Shown one piece after another: positions 26,044-34,484 of a stretch of DNA of 64,000 nt. The first letter of the stretch is position 1; the number at the start of each line of letters is the position of its first letter. The notes beneath the pieces are model-generated. The model was not told the DNA's origin. It worked only from the letters and a program-made list of their open reading frames with translations, and did not search any database. Location of the stretch: NCBI RefSeq assembly GCF_017488845.2, contig NZ_CP083371.1:620001-684000 (forward strand). Reading direction: 5' to 3'. The position numbers and the translations under genes are program-made. Origin of the DNA: Ensifer canadensis. Lineage in GTDB: Bacteria > Pseudomonadota > Alphaproteobacteria > Rhizobiales > Rhizobiaceae.

Positions 26044-27218
26044 GTGCAGTCTCGTCCCGGACCGGGCGGTCGCTCGTTCTTCTTGCGCCGCTGCTTCTCT
26101 TCCTCATCGGCTTCTTCGTCTGGCCGCTGTTCAGCATGATGTCGCAGGCGGTGTCGGATCCAGCCGTGCTGCGCCTGCTTCCGCGAAGCGCCGAAGTACT
26201 GACGGATTGGGATCGAAAGTCGCCGCCGACCATGCCCATGCAGACGGCGCTGATGGAGGACCTGAAGGCCGTCGATGACGACCAGGCGCTCGGCGATATG
26301 GTCCGCCGCCTCAACAGCGCCCGTTCCGGCTTCCGCACGCTCATGTCCAAGACGATCAGCGCGCTCGACGACACGGCGAACCCGCCCGCCGACCTCGTGT
26401 CCATCGACAAGCGTTGGGAGAAACCGGAATTCTGGCTGGCCATCGCCGATGCGCTCTCGCCGCTCACCGATCGCAACCTGCTCGCCGCAGTCGATCTCGG
26501 CCGCAATGCCGCCGGCGATATCGAGCACCTGCCAGCCGACCGGTCCGTCAACCGCGTTATCCTCGTGCGCACCTTCTGGATCGCCGCACTTGTCACCTTG
26601 GCCTGCGCCGGTATCGGCTTCCCCTATGCGATGATCGCGGCTTCGCTGACTGGCTGGAAGCGCGACCTGATGCTGGCTGCCGTGCTGCTGCCGCTCTGGA
26701 CTTCGCTTCTGGTCCGCACCGCCGCCTGGTTCATCCTGTTGCAGGAAAAAGGGTTGATCAACGACCTCCTGCAAACGCTCGGTCTGATCGATGCGCCGCT
26801 GCCGTTGATCTTCAATCGCACCGGCGTCATCATCGCCATGACCCATGTGCTGCTGCCTTTCATGGTGCTGCCGATCTATTCGGTGCTTATTACAATCCCG
26901 AAGAACCTGATGCCGGCGGCCGCCTCGCTCGGAGCGCCGCCCTGGCGCGCGTTCCTGCGCGTGCTGCTGCCGCTGAGCCTGCGCGGCGTCGCCTCCGGCA
27001 GTCTGCTCGTCTTCATTTCTGCAATCGGCTACTACATCACCCCGGCTCTGATTGGCGGGCCGGGCGACCAGATGATCAGCTCGATCATCGCCTTCTACGC
27101 CACAGGTTCTGCGAACTGGGGCATGGCCGGGGCGCTTGGCGTCGTGCTGCTTGTCGCGACGCTGCTGCTCTATAGTGTCTATGCGCGGCTCTCCACTGAC
27201 GAGCCGGGGAGGCGCTAG
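26040..27218 (+). CDS. ABC transporter permease, PotB type, with large extracytoplasmic insertion
   Basis: This 392-residue permease starts with ATGA overlapping the ATPase stop. After the first membrane segment (about residues 11-35) there is a hydrophilic stretch of about 145 residues before the second segment near residue 180. This is far longer than in E. coli PotB (about 285 residues in all). The C-terminal part is ordinary, with the EAA-like loop SLGAPPWRAFLRVLLPLS. The extra periplasmic domain may contact the binding protein. Confidence 0.9.
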   Translation: MSAVSSRTGRSLVLLAPLLLFLIGFFVWPLFSMMSQAVSDPAVLRLLPRSAEVLTDWDRKSPPTMPMQTALMEDLKAVDDDQALGDMVRRLNSARSGFRTLMSKTISALDDTANPPADLVSIDKRWEKPEFWLAIADALSPLTDRNLLAAVDLGRNAAGDIEHLPADRSVNRVILVRTFWIAALVTLACAGIGFPYAMIAASLTGWKRDLMLAAVLLPLWTSLLVRTAAWFILLQEKGLINDLLQTLGLIDAPLPLIFNRTGVIIAMTHVLLPFMVLPIYSVLITIPKNLMPAAASLGAPPWRAFLRVLLPLSLRGVASGSLLVFISAIGYYITPALIGGPGDQMISSIIAFYATGSANWGMAGALGVVLLVATLLLYSVYARLSTDEPGRR

Positions 27219-27221
27219 GTC

Positions 27222-28004
27222 ATGCCGATGAAGCTCACCAAGTTCGCTTTCGCCTCGCTGACGATCCTCTTCCTCGTCGCGCCGCTCATCGCCATCCTGC
27301 CGCTCGCCTTCACCTCGAGCGTCATCCTCACCTACCCGATCCCGTCCTGGTCGCTGCGCTGGTTCGAGGAATTGTTCACGGCAGATGCCTGGCGGCGGGC
27401 GATCTTTAACAGCCTGATCATCGGGACGGGCACGACGCTGCTCGCCACCGTGCTTGGCACCGCCGCCTCGCTCGGCCTGCGCAACCGCCTCCTCTTCTTC
27501 CGCGGGTCAATACGCACGCTTTTTCTACTGCCCATGGTGGTGCCCGCTGTCGTGCTCGGTGTCGGCATGCAGGTGCTGCTCGCGAGTTTCGGCCTGACGA
27601 ACAGCTATGCCGGCGTGATCATCGCCCACACTGTCGTCGCCGTGCCCTTCGTCGTGGTCAGCGTCATCGGCGCGCTTGCCGGCATCGACGAACGCGTGGA
27701 ACTCGCCGCACAAAGCCTCGGCGCTTCGCCCGCAACGGTCTTCCGCCGCGTGACCCTGCCGCTCGCCATGCCCGGCGTGCTCTCCGGCGCGGTGCTGGCC
27801 TTCGCCACCTCGCTGGACGAGGTTGTGCTGACGCTCTTTGTCGCCGGTCCCAACCAGCGTACGCTGGCCCGGCAGATGTTTTCGAGTATCCGTGAGAACA
27901 TCAGCCCGGCGATTGCGGCAGCGGCCTTCCTCTTCATCGTCGCGACAATTCTGATCGGCCTCGCGGTTGTGCTGTCTCGATCTGTGCTGGCGAAGCGGCG
28001 TTAG
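27222..28004 (+). CDS. ABC transporter permease, PotC type
   Basis: This 260-residue permease has six predicted membrane segments and an EAA loop (ELAAQSLGASPATVFRRVTLPLAMPG). It starts 3 bases after the PotB-type gene and completes the PotDABC-like importer. It ends the operon; only a gene scrap and the codA repeat follow. Confidence 0.91.
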   Translation: MPMKLTKFAFASLTILFLVAPLIAILPLAFTSSVILTYPIPSWSLRWFEELFTADAWRRAIFNSLIIGTGTTLLATVLGTAASLGLRNRLLFFRGSIRTLFLLPMVVPAVVLGVGMQVLLASFGLTNSYAGVIIAHTVVAVPFVVVSVIGALAGIDERVELAAQSLGASPATVFRRVTLPLAMPGVLSGAVLAFATSLDEVVLTLFVAGPNQRTLARQMFSSIRENISPAIAAAAFLFIVATILIGLAVVLSRSVLAKRR

Positions 28005-28083
28005 ACAAATTTGCGCGTCCGGGATGAAAAGATCGTTGAAGGCTTTGGATACGTAAAGGGATAGATAAGCGCGCTGATGCCGG

Positions 28084-28209
28084 CCCGAGCAGCCAATCGA
28101 TCGGGTTTTTGAGGCTGCAGGGAATGCTGCGGACATATTCAGGGCTCGAAATGATCAGCCCGTCACTCGCGGAAATTTTCTCGATGAACCGGATGACGCT
28201 CTGGGGTAT
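28084..28209 (-). pseudogene. Fragment of an NADPH-dependent FMN reductase
   Basis: About 42 codons encode RFIEKISASDGLIISSPEYV and then RSIPCSLKNPIDWLL, the conserved central part of flavodoxin-like NADPH-dependent FMN reductases (SPEY...P..LKN.IDW). Neither the N-terminal GSLR part nor the C-terminal half is present. A closely related scrap occurs at about 55090-55177. The fragment abuts the codA repeat boundary at 28226. Confidence 0.65.
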
Positions 28210-28225
28210 TCGGGCCCTCCCGTTC

Positions 28226-28763
28226 TGTTCTCGTCCAGTCCGTTCAGCGTGGCTGCGGTGGCACGATGTGGCGGCGGTTGATGGTCGCCGGACGGCCCTT
28301 GATGGACAGGGCCGTATCGCGCTTCTCGCGTTCAGCCACGACCTTGCCCTTCGCCACGACACAGAGCCGCTCGGCGCGCAGGCGCACCGCCTCGATGGGG
28401 TTACCCGCATTGAGCACAACGAGGCTTGCCGATTTGCCGACGGCTAGACCGAGATGATCGAGTCCCATGATCTCGGCATTGACCTTGGTGACCATGTCGA
28501 AACAGGTGCGCATGTCCGCGGGCGAGGACATCTGGGCGACGTGCAATCCCATGAAGGCGACATCGAGCATGTCGGCTGTGCCGAGGGAGTACCAGGGATC
28601 GAGCACGCAATCCTGACCCCAGCCGGTGCGGATGCCGGCCTTCAGCATTTCGGGCACTCGCGTCAGGCCACGCCGCTTGGGATAGGTGTCGTGCCGTCCC
28701 TGCAGCATGATGTTGATGAGTGGATTGGGGATCGCCGAGACCCCGGCTTCCGCAATCAGCGGC
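28226..28763 (-). repeat. Direct repeat: codA 3' end, intact copy
   Basis: This segment includes the last 173 codons of codA and 18 bases past its stop. It is duplicated at 19103-19533 in the same orientation with a deletion of about 108 bases. Similarity stops abruptly at both ends. The two copies bracket the 19.5-28.2 kb amine-use cluster. Confidence 0.85.
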
Positions 28764-29536
28764 AGCAGTTTCGAGACGTAGTAGTTGTCCATCGAATGCA
28801 TCGAGGTAAGGTGCGAGCCGGCCACCCGGCCTTGCAGGCCGAGCCTCTGGGTCTCATAGGCAAGCTGCTCGATATGGCGCGACAGAGGATCGTCGGTCTC
28901 GTCGCAATGCAGGTCGACCATCAGGCCGCGCTCGGCCGCGATCTCGCAAAGTTCGGTAACGGAACGCGTGCCGTCGGACATGGTCCGCTCGAAATGCGGG
29001 ATGCCGCCGACGATGTCGACGCCCATGTCGAGGGCGCGGATGGTGTTCTCGCGCGCATTCGCCAAGCGGTAGAGCCCGTCCTGCGGGAAGGCGACGAGCT
29101 GGAGATCGATATAGGGCGCGATCTCCTTCTTGACCTCGAGCAGCGCTTCGACCGCAAGAAGGCGGTCGTCGCAGGTATCGACATGGGTGCGGATGGCGAG
29201 GAGGCCCATCGAGACCGCCCAGTCGCAATAGGCCAGCGCGCGTTCCTTGACGGCCTCGTGGGTCAGGAGCGGCTTGAGTTCGCCCCACAGCGCGATGCCT
29301 TCGAGCAGCGTGCCTGAGGCATTGATACGCGGCAGGCCGTAGGACAGCGTTGCGTCCATATGGAAATGCGGATCCACAAAGGGCTGGCTGACGAGGTTGC
29401 CCGAGGCATCGACGACACGACCGGCCCCGGCATCGATACGGGGCTCGATCGCGGCGATCCTGTCGCCCTTGATGCCGATATCGGCGACGGTTCCATCGGG
29501 CAGCGTGCCGCCCTTTACGATCAGGTCGAAACTCAT
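28244..29536 (-). CDS. codA: Cytosine deaminase / amidohydrolase
   Basis: This 430-residue metal-dependent amidohydrolase has the HxH metal motif in FVDPHFHMDATLS, further ligands in RTHVD and VDLHCDETDD, and a late GWGQDCVLDPWY block with the catalytic Asp. This is the cytosine deaminase (CodA) pattern: cytosine to uracil plus ammonia. The ATG at 29536 has AAGG upstream and overlaps the permease stop. It is last in the operon with a BMP-type nucleobase/nucleoside importer, which supports the substrate assignment. Confidence 0.88.
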   Translation of the reverse strand: MSFDLIVKGGTLPDGTVADIGIKGDRIAAIEPRIDAGAGRVVDASGNLVSQPFVDPHFHMDATLSYGLPRINASGTLLEGIALWGELKPLLTHEAVKERALAYCDWAVSMGLLAIRTHVDTCDDRLLAVEALLEVKKEIAPYIDLQLVAFPQDGLYRLANARENTIRALDMGVDIVGGIPHFERTMSDGTRSVTELCEIAAERGLMVDLHCDETDDPLSRHIEQLAYETQRLGLQGRVAGSHLTSMHSMDNYYVSKLLPLIAEAGVSAIPNPLINIMLQGRHDTYPKRRGLTRVPEMLKAGIRTGWGQDCVLDPWYSLGTADMLDVAFMGLHVAQMSSPADMRTCFDMVTKVNAEIMGLDHLGLAVGKSASLVVLNAGNPIEAVRLRAERLCVVAKGKVVAEREKRDTALSIKGRPATINRRHIVPPQPR

Positions 29537-30474
29537 CTTTCGCCTTTCTGGTACGGGATCATCAAAGCTTTGGGATAGGTGGCGCGGCGTGCGACCAGGA
29601 TCAGCGCCAGGATCGACAGCGCATAGGGCATCATCAGGAAAACCTGATAGGGCACGATACCGCCCGATATCTGCTGCAGGCGAACCTGATAGGCATCGAA
29701 TGCGGCAAACAGGATGGCGCCGATCAGCGCCTTTCCTGGCCGCCAGGAACCGAAGACGACCAGCGCGATGCAAATCCAGCCGCGCCCATTGATCATCTGG
29801 AAGAAGAAGGAATTGAAGGCCGAGATGGTGAGAAAGGCGCCGCCGACCGCCATCAGCGCGCTACCGACGGCGACGGCGCCCATGCGTATGCCGGTGACCG
29901 AAATGCCTTGCGCCTCGACCGCCGACGGGTTTTCACCCGCAGCGCGAACGGCAAGGCCAATGGGGGTGCGATAGAGGATCCAGGCGACGGCTGCGACCGA
30001 CACGAATGCGAGATAGGTCAGCGGCGTCTGGGTAAACAGCGCCTCACCAACGACAGGAATGCTGGACAGGCCCGGGATCGGCAAGGGCTGGAACGGCTCG
30101 ATCTTGGGCGGCGACGTCACCTCGGGCAGCGCAAGACGATAGGTGAAATAGGTAAGGCTTGTAGCAAGCAGCGTAACGCCGATGCCGACGACGTGTTGCG
30201 ACAGGCCGAGCGGTACCGTGAGCGTGGCGTGCAGCAAGCCGAACATGGCACCGACCAGGGCAGCGACCAGCACGCCGGCCCAAAGATCGCCGCCAGAATA
30301 GACGGTGAACCAGCCGGCGAAGGCGCCTGCCGTCATGATCCCCTCGATGCCGAGGTTGAGGACGCCCGCGCGCTCGCAGATCAACTCGCCCATGGTTGCG
30401 AAGATCAGCGGCGATGCTATGCGGATGGCGGCGACCCAGAAGGAGGCGGTGAAGAGGATCTCAAGCGCGTCCAT
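29533..30474 (-). CDS. Nucleoside/nucleobase ABC transporter permease (BPD_transp_2 type)
   Basis: This 313-residue permease of the LivH/RbsC-like superfamily has about eight membrane segments and conserved blocks GELICERAGVLNLGIEGIM and ALMAVGGAFLTIS. GGAGGTGAC directly precedes the ATG at 30474, overlapping the previous stop. It pairs with the next-listed permease as the channel of a BMP-type importer. Confidence 0.9.
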   Translation of the reverse strand: MDALEILFTASFWVAAIRIASPLIFATMGELICERAGVLNLGIEGIMTAGAFAGWFTVYSGGDLWAGVLVAALVGAMFGLLHATLTVPLGLSQHVVGIGVTLLATSLTYFTYRLALPEVTSPPKIEPFQPLPIPGLSSIPVVGEALFTQTPLTYLAFVSVAAVAWILYRTPIGLAVRAAGENPSAVEAQGISVTGIRMGAVAVGSALMAVGGAFLTISAFNSFFFQMINGRGWICIALVVFGSWRPGKALIGAILFAAFDAYQVRLQQISGGIVPYQVFLMMPYALSILALILVARRATYPKALMIPYQKGER

Positions 30475-30475
30475 G

Positions 30476-31525
30476 TCACCTCCACCTTATCCGGAATCGC
30501 GTCAGAAGGATCGCGACAACCATCGTCAGCAGCGAGGTGGCGACCATGACGTCGGCTATGTAACTCGGCACCTTGGCCGCACGGCTCATGGCATCGGCGC
30601 CGACGAAAATGCCGGCGACGAAGATGGCCGATGCGATGACGCCGAGCGGGTTGAGCATGGCCAGCATCGCGACGACGATGCCGGAGTAGCCGTAGCCCGG
30701 CGACAGGTCGAGCGTCAGGTTGCCCTTGAGCCCCGAGACTTCTGAAAAGCCGGCAAGTGCGGCCAACCCGCCCGAAAGCAGCGCCGTCTTCATGAGCGTG
30801 CGGTTGACCAGAATGCCGACAAAGCGTGCGCCCTCGGCATTGAGGCCGACGGCGCGCATTTCGTAGCCGAGAACCGTCTTTTTCATGACGACCCAGACGA
30901 GAACGGCCGAAGCAAGGGCAATGACGAAACCATAGTGCAGGCGCTTGCCCTGGATGAGGCGTGGCAATTGCGCTTCGGCGATCACCTTCTGCGATTGCGG
31001 CCAGCCGAGCCCCATCGGATCCTTGAGCACACCTTCAAGCAGCATCGACACGAACAACAGGACGATGAAGTTGAGCAGCAGCGTGGTGACCACCTCATCG
31101 ACGCCGAAGCGGGTCTTCAGCACGGCCGGGCCAAGCAGAAGCATTGCGCCTGCGGCCATGACGGCGGCCATGATCACCGGGATCAGAATGACCGAAGGTA
31201 GCGGCAGCGCGCCGGTTCCCAGCACCACGGTGACGACGCCCCCGATGTAGAGTTGCGCTTCTGCGCCGATGTTCCAGAGCTTGGCCCGGAAGGCGACGGC
31301 GATCGCCAAGCCCGTGAAGATCAGCGGCGTCGCGCGGGTCAAGGTTTCCATGAGCGCGAACTGCGAGCCGGCCGCACCCTTGGCCACAAGATAGAAGACG
31401 GACAGTGGCGAAGCGCCAGCGGCAAGAACCAGCATCGACGTCAGCAGCAGCGTGGTGGCGATGGCTGCCAGCGGAAACAGCAAGGTGACCGTCAATGACG
31501 GTGCGGGCTTCGGCTCAAGCCGCAT
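30476..31525 (-). CDS. Nucleoside/nucleobase ABC transporter permease
   Basis: This 349-residue partner permease is rich in hydrophobic segments and carries the motifs FRAKLWNIGAEAQLYIGG and FSEVSGLKGNLTLDLSPGYGY, characteristic of YufP/NupB-type subunits. It starts inside the last codons of the ATPase gene, so the two are coupled. Confidence 0.9.
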   Translation of the reverse strand: MRLEPKPAPSLTVTLLFPLAAIATTLLLTSMLVLAAGASPLSVFYLVAKGAAGSQFALMETLTRATPLIFTGLAIAVAFRAKLWNIGAEAQLYIGGVVTVVLGTGALPLPSVILIPVIMAAVMAAGAMLLLGPAVLKTRFGVDEVVTTLLLNFIVLLFVSMLLEGVLKDPMGLGWPQSQKVIAEAQLPRLIQGKRLHYGFVIALASAVLVWVVMKKTVLGYEMRAVGLNAEGARFVGILVNRTLMKTALLSGGLAALAGFSEVSGLKGNLTLDLSPGYGYSGIVVAMLAMLNPLGVIASAIFVAGIFVGADAMSRAAKVPSYIADVMVATSLLTMVVAILLTRFRIRWR

Positions 31526-33137
31526 GATCGCTGGGCTCCCCGCTGTGGCCTGCCATCAGCTCCCCCAGTTCCCGAATGCTGCGTTCACCGCGCGAAGACG
31601 GCGTCGATAAGCGCCCCTTGGACATGACGATGATGCGGTCGGACAATGCCAGGATTTCCTCAAGGTCCTCCGAAATCAGCAATATCGCCGCGCCCCTTTC
31701 CCGCGCTTCAAGCAACATGCGGTGAACATAGGCGACGGCGCCGACATCGAGGCCGCGGGTCGGCTGGCTTGCAAGGATGACCGCCGGGTCGGGATCAAGG
31801 GCCCGGCCGAGGATGAGCTTCTGCATATTGCCGCCCGAGAGCAGGCGTATGCGGGCCTCGGGCGAGGGGCATTTGACGTCGTAGTCGGCAATGAGTTTCT
31901 CGGCGAAGCGGCCGGCGGCTTTCCAGTTCAGGAAGCCCATGCGGTTGAATCGCGGGCTCCGGTAGCGTTCGGCGATGACGTTCTCCGCCACACTCATGTC
32001 GCCGATGCTGCCGATAGCGTGGCGGTCTTCCGGAATGCGGGCCACGCCATGGGCGAGCGCAGCGCGCGGCGACCAGTCAGCGACTTCCTGCCCGGCGATG
32101 GAAATGCTGCCGCCGGTTGGACGCCGGATGCCGGCGATGAGGCCGGCAAGGACAGCCTGACCATTGCCGGCAACGCCGGCAAGGCCGGTGATTTCACCAG
32201 CTGTCAGCGTGAGCGACACCTTATCGAGGCCGGCTCCGTTATACGGCGCTGTTGAGACGCCCTCGAGCGCCAGCAGCGGTGCGCCCAGTTTCACCGGGCT
32301 GACCTCCGCCGGCTTGACCTCCTGGCCAACCATGAGGGAGGCCAGTTCTTTGCGATCGGTCGAGCCTGTCTCGCGCTCGCCGACGAGCTGGCCGGAGCGC
32401 AGAACCAGTACACGATCGCTGACAGCCATCACTTCGTGCAACTTGTGGGAGATGAAGATGATCGACAGGCCTTTGGCGACGAGCAGTTTCAGCGTCCGGA
32501 ACAATGCGTCGGTCTCGGCGGGGGTCAGAACAGCCGTCGGCTCGTCCAGGATGAGAATGCGGGCTTCGCGATAAAGGGCCTTCAGGATCTCGACGCGCTG
32601 GCGTTCGCCGACCGAAAGGGTGGAGACGGTGGCCGCGGGATCGACGGCGAGGCCGAAATCGGTAGACAGTTGCGCGATGCGCCGCCGCGCTGCGGCCCGG
32701 TCGAGCCGCATGCGCCAGAGGCCCTGCGTGCCAAGCGCGATGTTTTCCTGCACCGTCATGTTGTCGGCGAGAGTGAAGTGCTGGTGGACCATGCCGATGC
32801 CGGCATCGAGGGCTGCGCGCGGATCTCCCGGCGGAAGCGGCTTGCCAAAGGCCTCTACGGTTCCTTCGTCTGCGATGTAGTGGCCGAAGAGAATGTTCAT
32901 CAGCGTCGTCTTGCCGGCGCCGTTCTCCCCGAGAAGCGCGATGACTTCGCCCCGCTTCAGGTCGAAGGAAATGGCCTCGTTGGCTCGGAGCGGGCCGAAA
33001 CGCTTGCTGATGCGTGAAAGACGAAGGGCGGGATTGCTTGACACATCGGTGACCGGAAGTGGCGTTGCGGGGGGCTTCCTTTCTCGTCCAGGGAGGGAAT
33101 GGTCGCTGCCGGCGAAGGGTAATCCCTCGTCCGGCAT
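31515..33137 (-). CDS. Nucleoside/nucleobase ABC transporter ATPase (tandem domains)
   Basis: This protein of about 540 residues has two ATPase domains, as in YufO/RbsA. The first has Walker A LLGENGAGKTT, signature LSVGERQRVEIL and Walker B LILDEPTAVLT. The second has a degenerate Walker A (GVAGNGQA), signature LLSGGNMQKLILGRAL and Walker B-like VILASQPTRGLDVG, the usual asymmetry. The ATG at 33137 has GAGAGG upstream but falls inside a RIME-like repeat. The first 30 residues match no ATPase, so translation may really begin at GTG 33044. Confidence 0.9.
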   Translation of the reverse strand: MPDEGLPFAGSDHSLPGRERKPPATPLPVTDVSSNPALRLSRISKRFGPLRANEAISFDLKRGEVIALLGENGAGKTTLMNILFGHYIADEGTVEAFGKPLPPGDPRAALDAGIGMVHQHFTLADNMTVQENIALGTQGLWRMRLDRAAARRRIAQLSTDFGLAVDPAATVSTLSVGERQRVEILKALYREARILILDEPTAVLTPAETDALFRTLKLLVAKGLSIIFISHKLHEVMAVSDRVLVLRSGQLVGERETGSTDRKELASLMVGQEVKPAEVSPVKLGAPLLALEGVSTAPYNGAGLDKVSLTLTAGEITGLAGVAGNGQAVLAGLIAGIRRPTGGSISIAGQEVADWSPRAALAHGVARIPEDRHAIGSIGDMSVAENVIAERYRSPRFNRMGFLNWKAAGRFAEKLIADYDVKCPSPEARIRLLSGGNMQKLILGRALDPDPAVILASQPTRGLDVGAVAYVHRMLLEARERGAAILLISEDLEEILALSDRIIVMSKGRLSTPSSRGERSIRELGELMAGHSGEPSDHAA

Positions 33138-33178
33138 TGCCAACCACCTCTCCCATGAACGGAAGGAGAAGAGGGCTA
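33120..33178 (-). repeat. RIME-like rhizobial intergenic repeat
   Basis: On the minus strand the stretch reads CCCTCTTCTCC... GGGAGAGGTGG ... GCCGGACGAGGG. This is the pattern of a common palindromic repeat between rhizobial genes (RIME family). It lies between the binding-protein stop and the ATPase gene and supplies that gene's apparent start. The assignment is by remembered pattern, not alignment. Confidence 0.5.
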
Positions 33179-34201
33179 GCTCGATTTTGGCTCGGCGTCG
33201 TTGATCTCGACGGCGAACGAGCCATCCTTGATCATCTTTTCCTTCTCCGCGACCTTGGCCTTGATGTCGTCCGGAACCTTGCTGTCGAAGGTGCCGAGAG
33301 GCGCGAGCGAACAGCCGCCGTTCTTCATGAAGGAATAGACGCCGTAGTCGTCGGCCTTGAAAGTGCCGGCCTTCACTTCGGCGATAGCCTTGTCGAGTGT
33401 CGGTTCGAAATGCCACAGCGCGGAGACGACAACGGTGTCCGGATAGTCCGCCTGGGTATCGATGACATTGCCAATGGCCAGGACTTTCTTCTCCTTGGCG
33501 GCGTCGGACACGCCGAAACGCTCGGCATATAGAAGGTCCGCACCGCCATCGATCTGGGCGAATGCGGTCTCCTTGGCCTTGGGCGGATCGAACCACGAGC
33601 CGATGAAGGCGACCTGGAACTTGGTGTCCGGGGCCACTTCATTCACGCCAGCCATGAACGCGTTCATCAGCCGGTTGACCTCCGGGATCGGATAGCCTCC
33701 CACCATGCCGATGTTCTTGGACTTGGTCATTGCGCCGGCGACCAGGCCGGACAGATAGGATGCGTCCTGGATATAGTTGTCGAAAACCGAAAAGTTCGGC
33801 ACGGCGGCATCGGGCTTGAAGCTCGAGCCCATCAGGAAGGCGACGTCAGGATAGTCTTTGGCGACGGCGCGGGCGGCATCCTCGACGCCGAAGACCTCGC
33901 CCAGGATCAGCTTGTGGCCGGCCTCGCAATATTCGCGCATGACGCGCTCGTAATCGTTGTTCGCGGTGTTTTCAGAATAGACATATTCGATGTCGCCGCG
34001 CTCCTTGGCGGCATTAGCTGCCTTGTGGATACGGCTGACCCACTGCTGCTCGACCGGGACGGTATAGATGGCCGCCACCTTTATCGGGTCCGCAGCAAAC
34101 AGACGGCTCGGCAGACCCGCCGCGGCCACCACGGCGGATGCGCCAGCAACTTTCATCAGGGTTCTTCTGGAAATGGCGGAATTGAAGGAATTGCTATGCA
34201 T
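33176..34201 (-). CDS. BMP-family substrate-binding protein (Tat-exported)
   Basis: This 341-residue basic membrane protein/PnrA-type binding protein is typical of nucleoside importers. The N-terminus carries a twin-arginine motif (SRRTLMK) and a hydrophobic stretch ending RLFAADP, so Tat export of a folded protein is likely. GAGGGGAA precedes the ATG at 34201. It heads the operon of ATPase, two permeases and codA and should bind cytosine, another pyrimidine or a nucleoside. Confidence 0.9.
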   Translation of the reverse strand: MHSNSFNSAISRRTLMKVAGASAVVAAAGLPSRLFAADPIKVAAIYTVPVEQQWVSRIHKAANAAKERGDIEYVYSENTANNDYERVMREYCEAGHKLILGEVFGVEDAARAVAKDYPDVAFLMGSSFKPDAAVPNFSVFDNYIQDASYLSGLVAGAMTKSKNIGMVGGYPIPEVNRLMNAFMAGVNEVAPDTKFQVAFIGSWFDPPKAKETAFAQIDGGADLLYAERFGVSDAAKEKKVLAIGNVIDTQADYPDTVVVSALWHFEPTLDKAIAEVKAGTFKADDYGVYSFMKNGGCSLAPLGTFDSKVPDDIKAKVAEKEKMIKDGSFAVEINDAEPKSS

Positions 34202-34484
34202 TAAATTCCCCTCTGGTTGATTGCGCGTTTTGGAACACGTCTTTTTTACCACTTGGTCAATGTAGGTGAAGTTGGAGGTTGCAGCAATTGGGTGCCGCGG
34301 AAAGTTCGCCGCAGGCAATGGAAGCAAAACGCGGGATCACGAAGGCCGCTCGATCGTGAATTGCGGGCGTGAGCCCATCGCGGCGCTGAGCAAAGGCCTG
34401 CCGCTATTCTCCGAAATCGCCGCGCCGACGCTTCTCAAGCTGATGAGCTCGAAGGCTTTTCCGGGGGTGGGGGGTGGCGCAGAT

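Noticed and set aside
34266..34480. Plus-strand frame with LPLFSEIAAPTLLKLMSSKAF, resembling the N-terminus of a Crp/Fnr regulator
   Set aside because: Only about 30 residues resemble the family, there is no cAMP-binding or helix-turn-helix part, and the frame then runs antisense into the FAD oxidase gene. Possibly a remnant, but too little to call.
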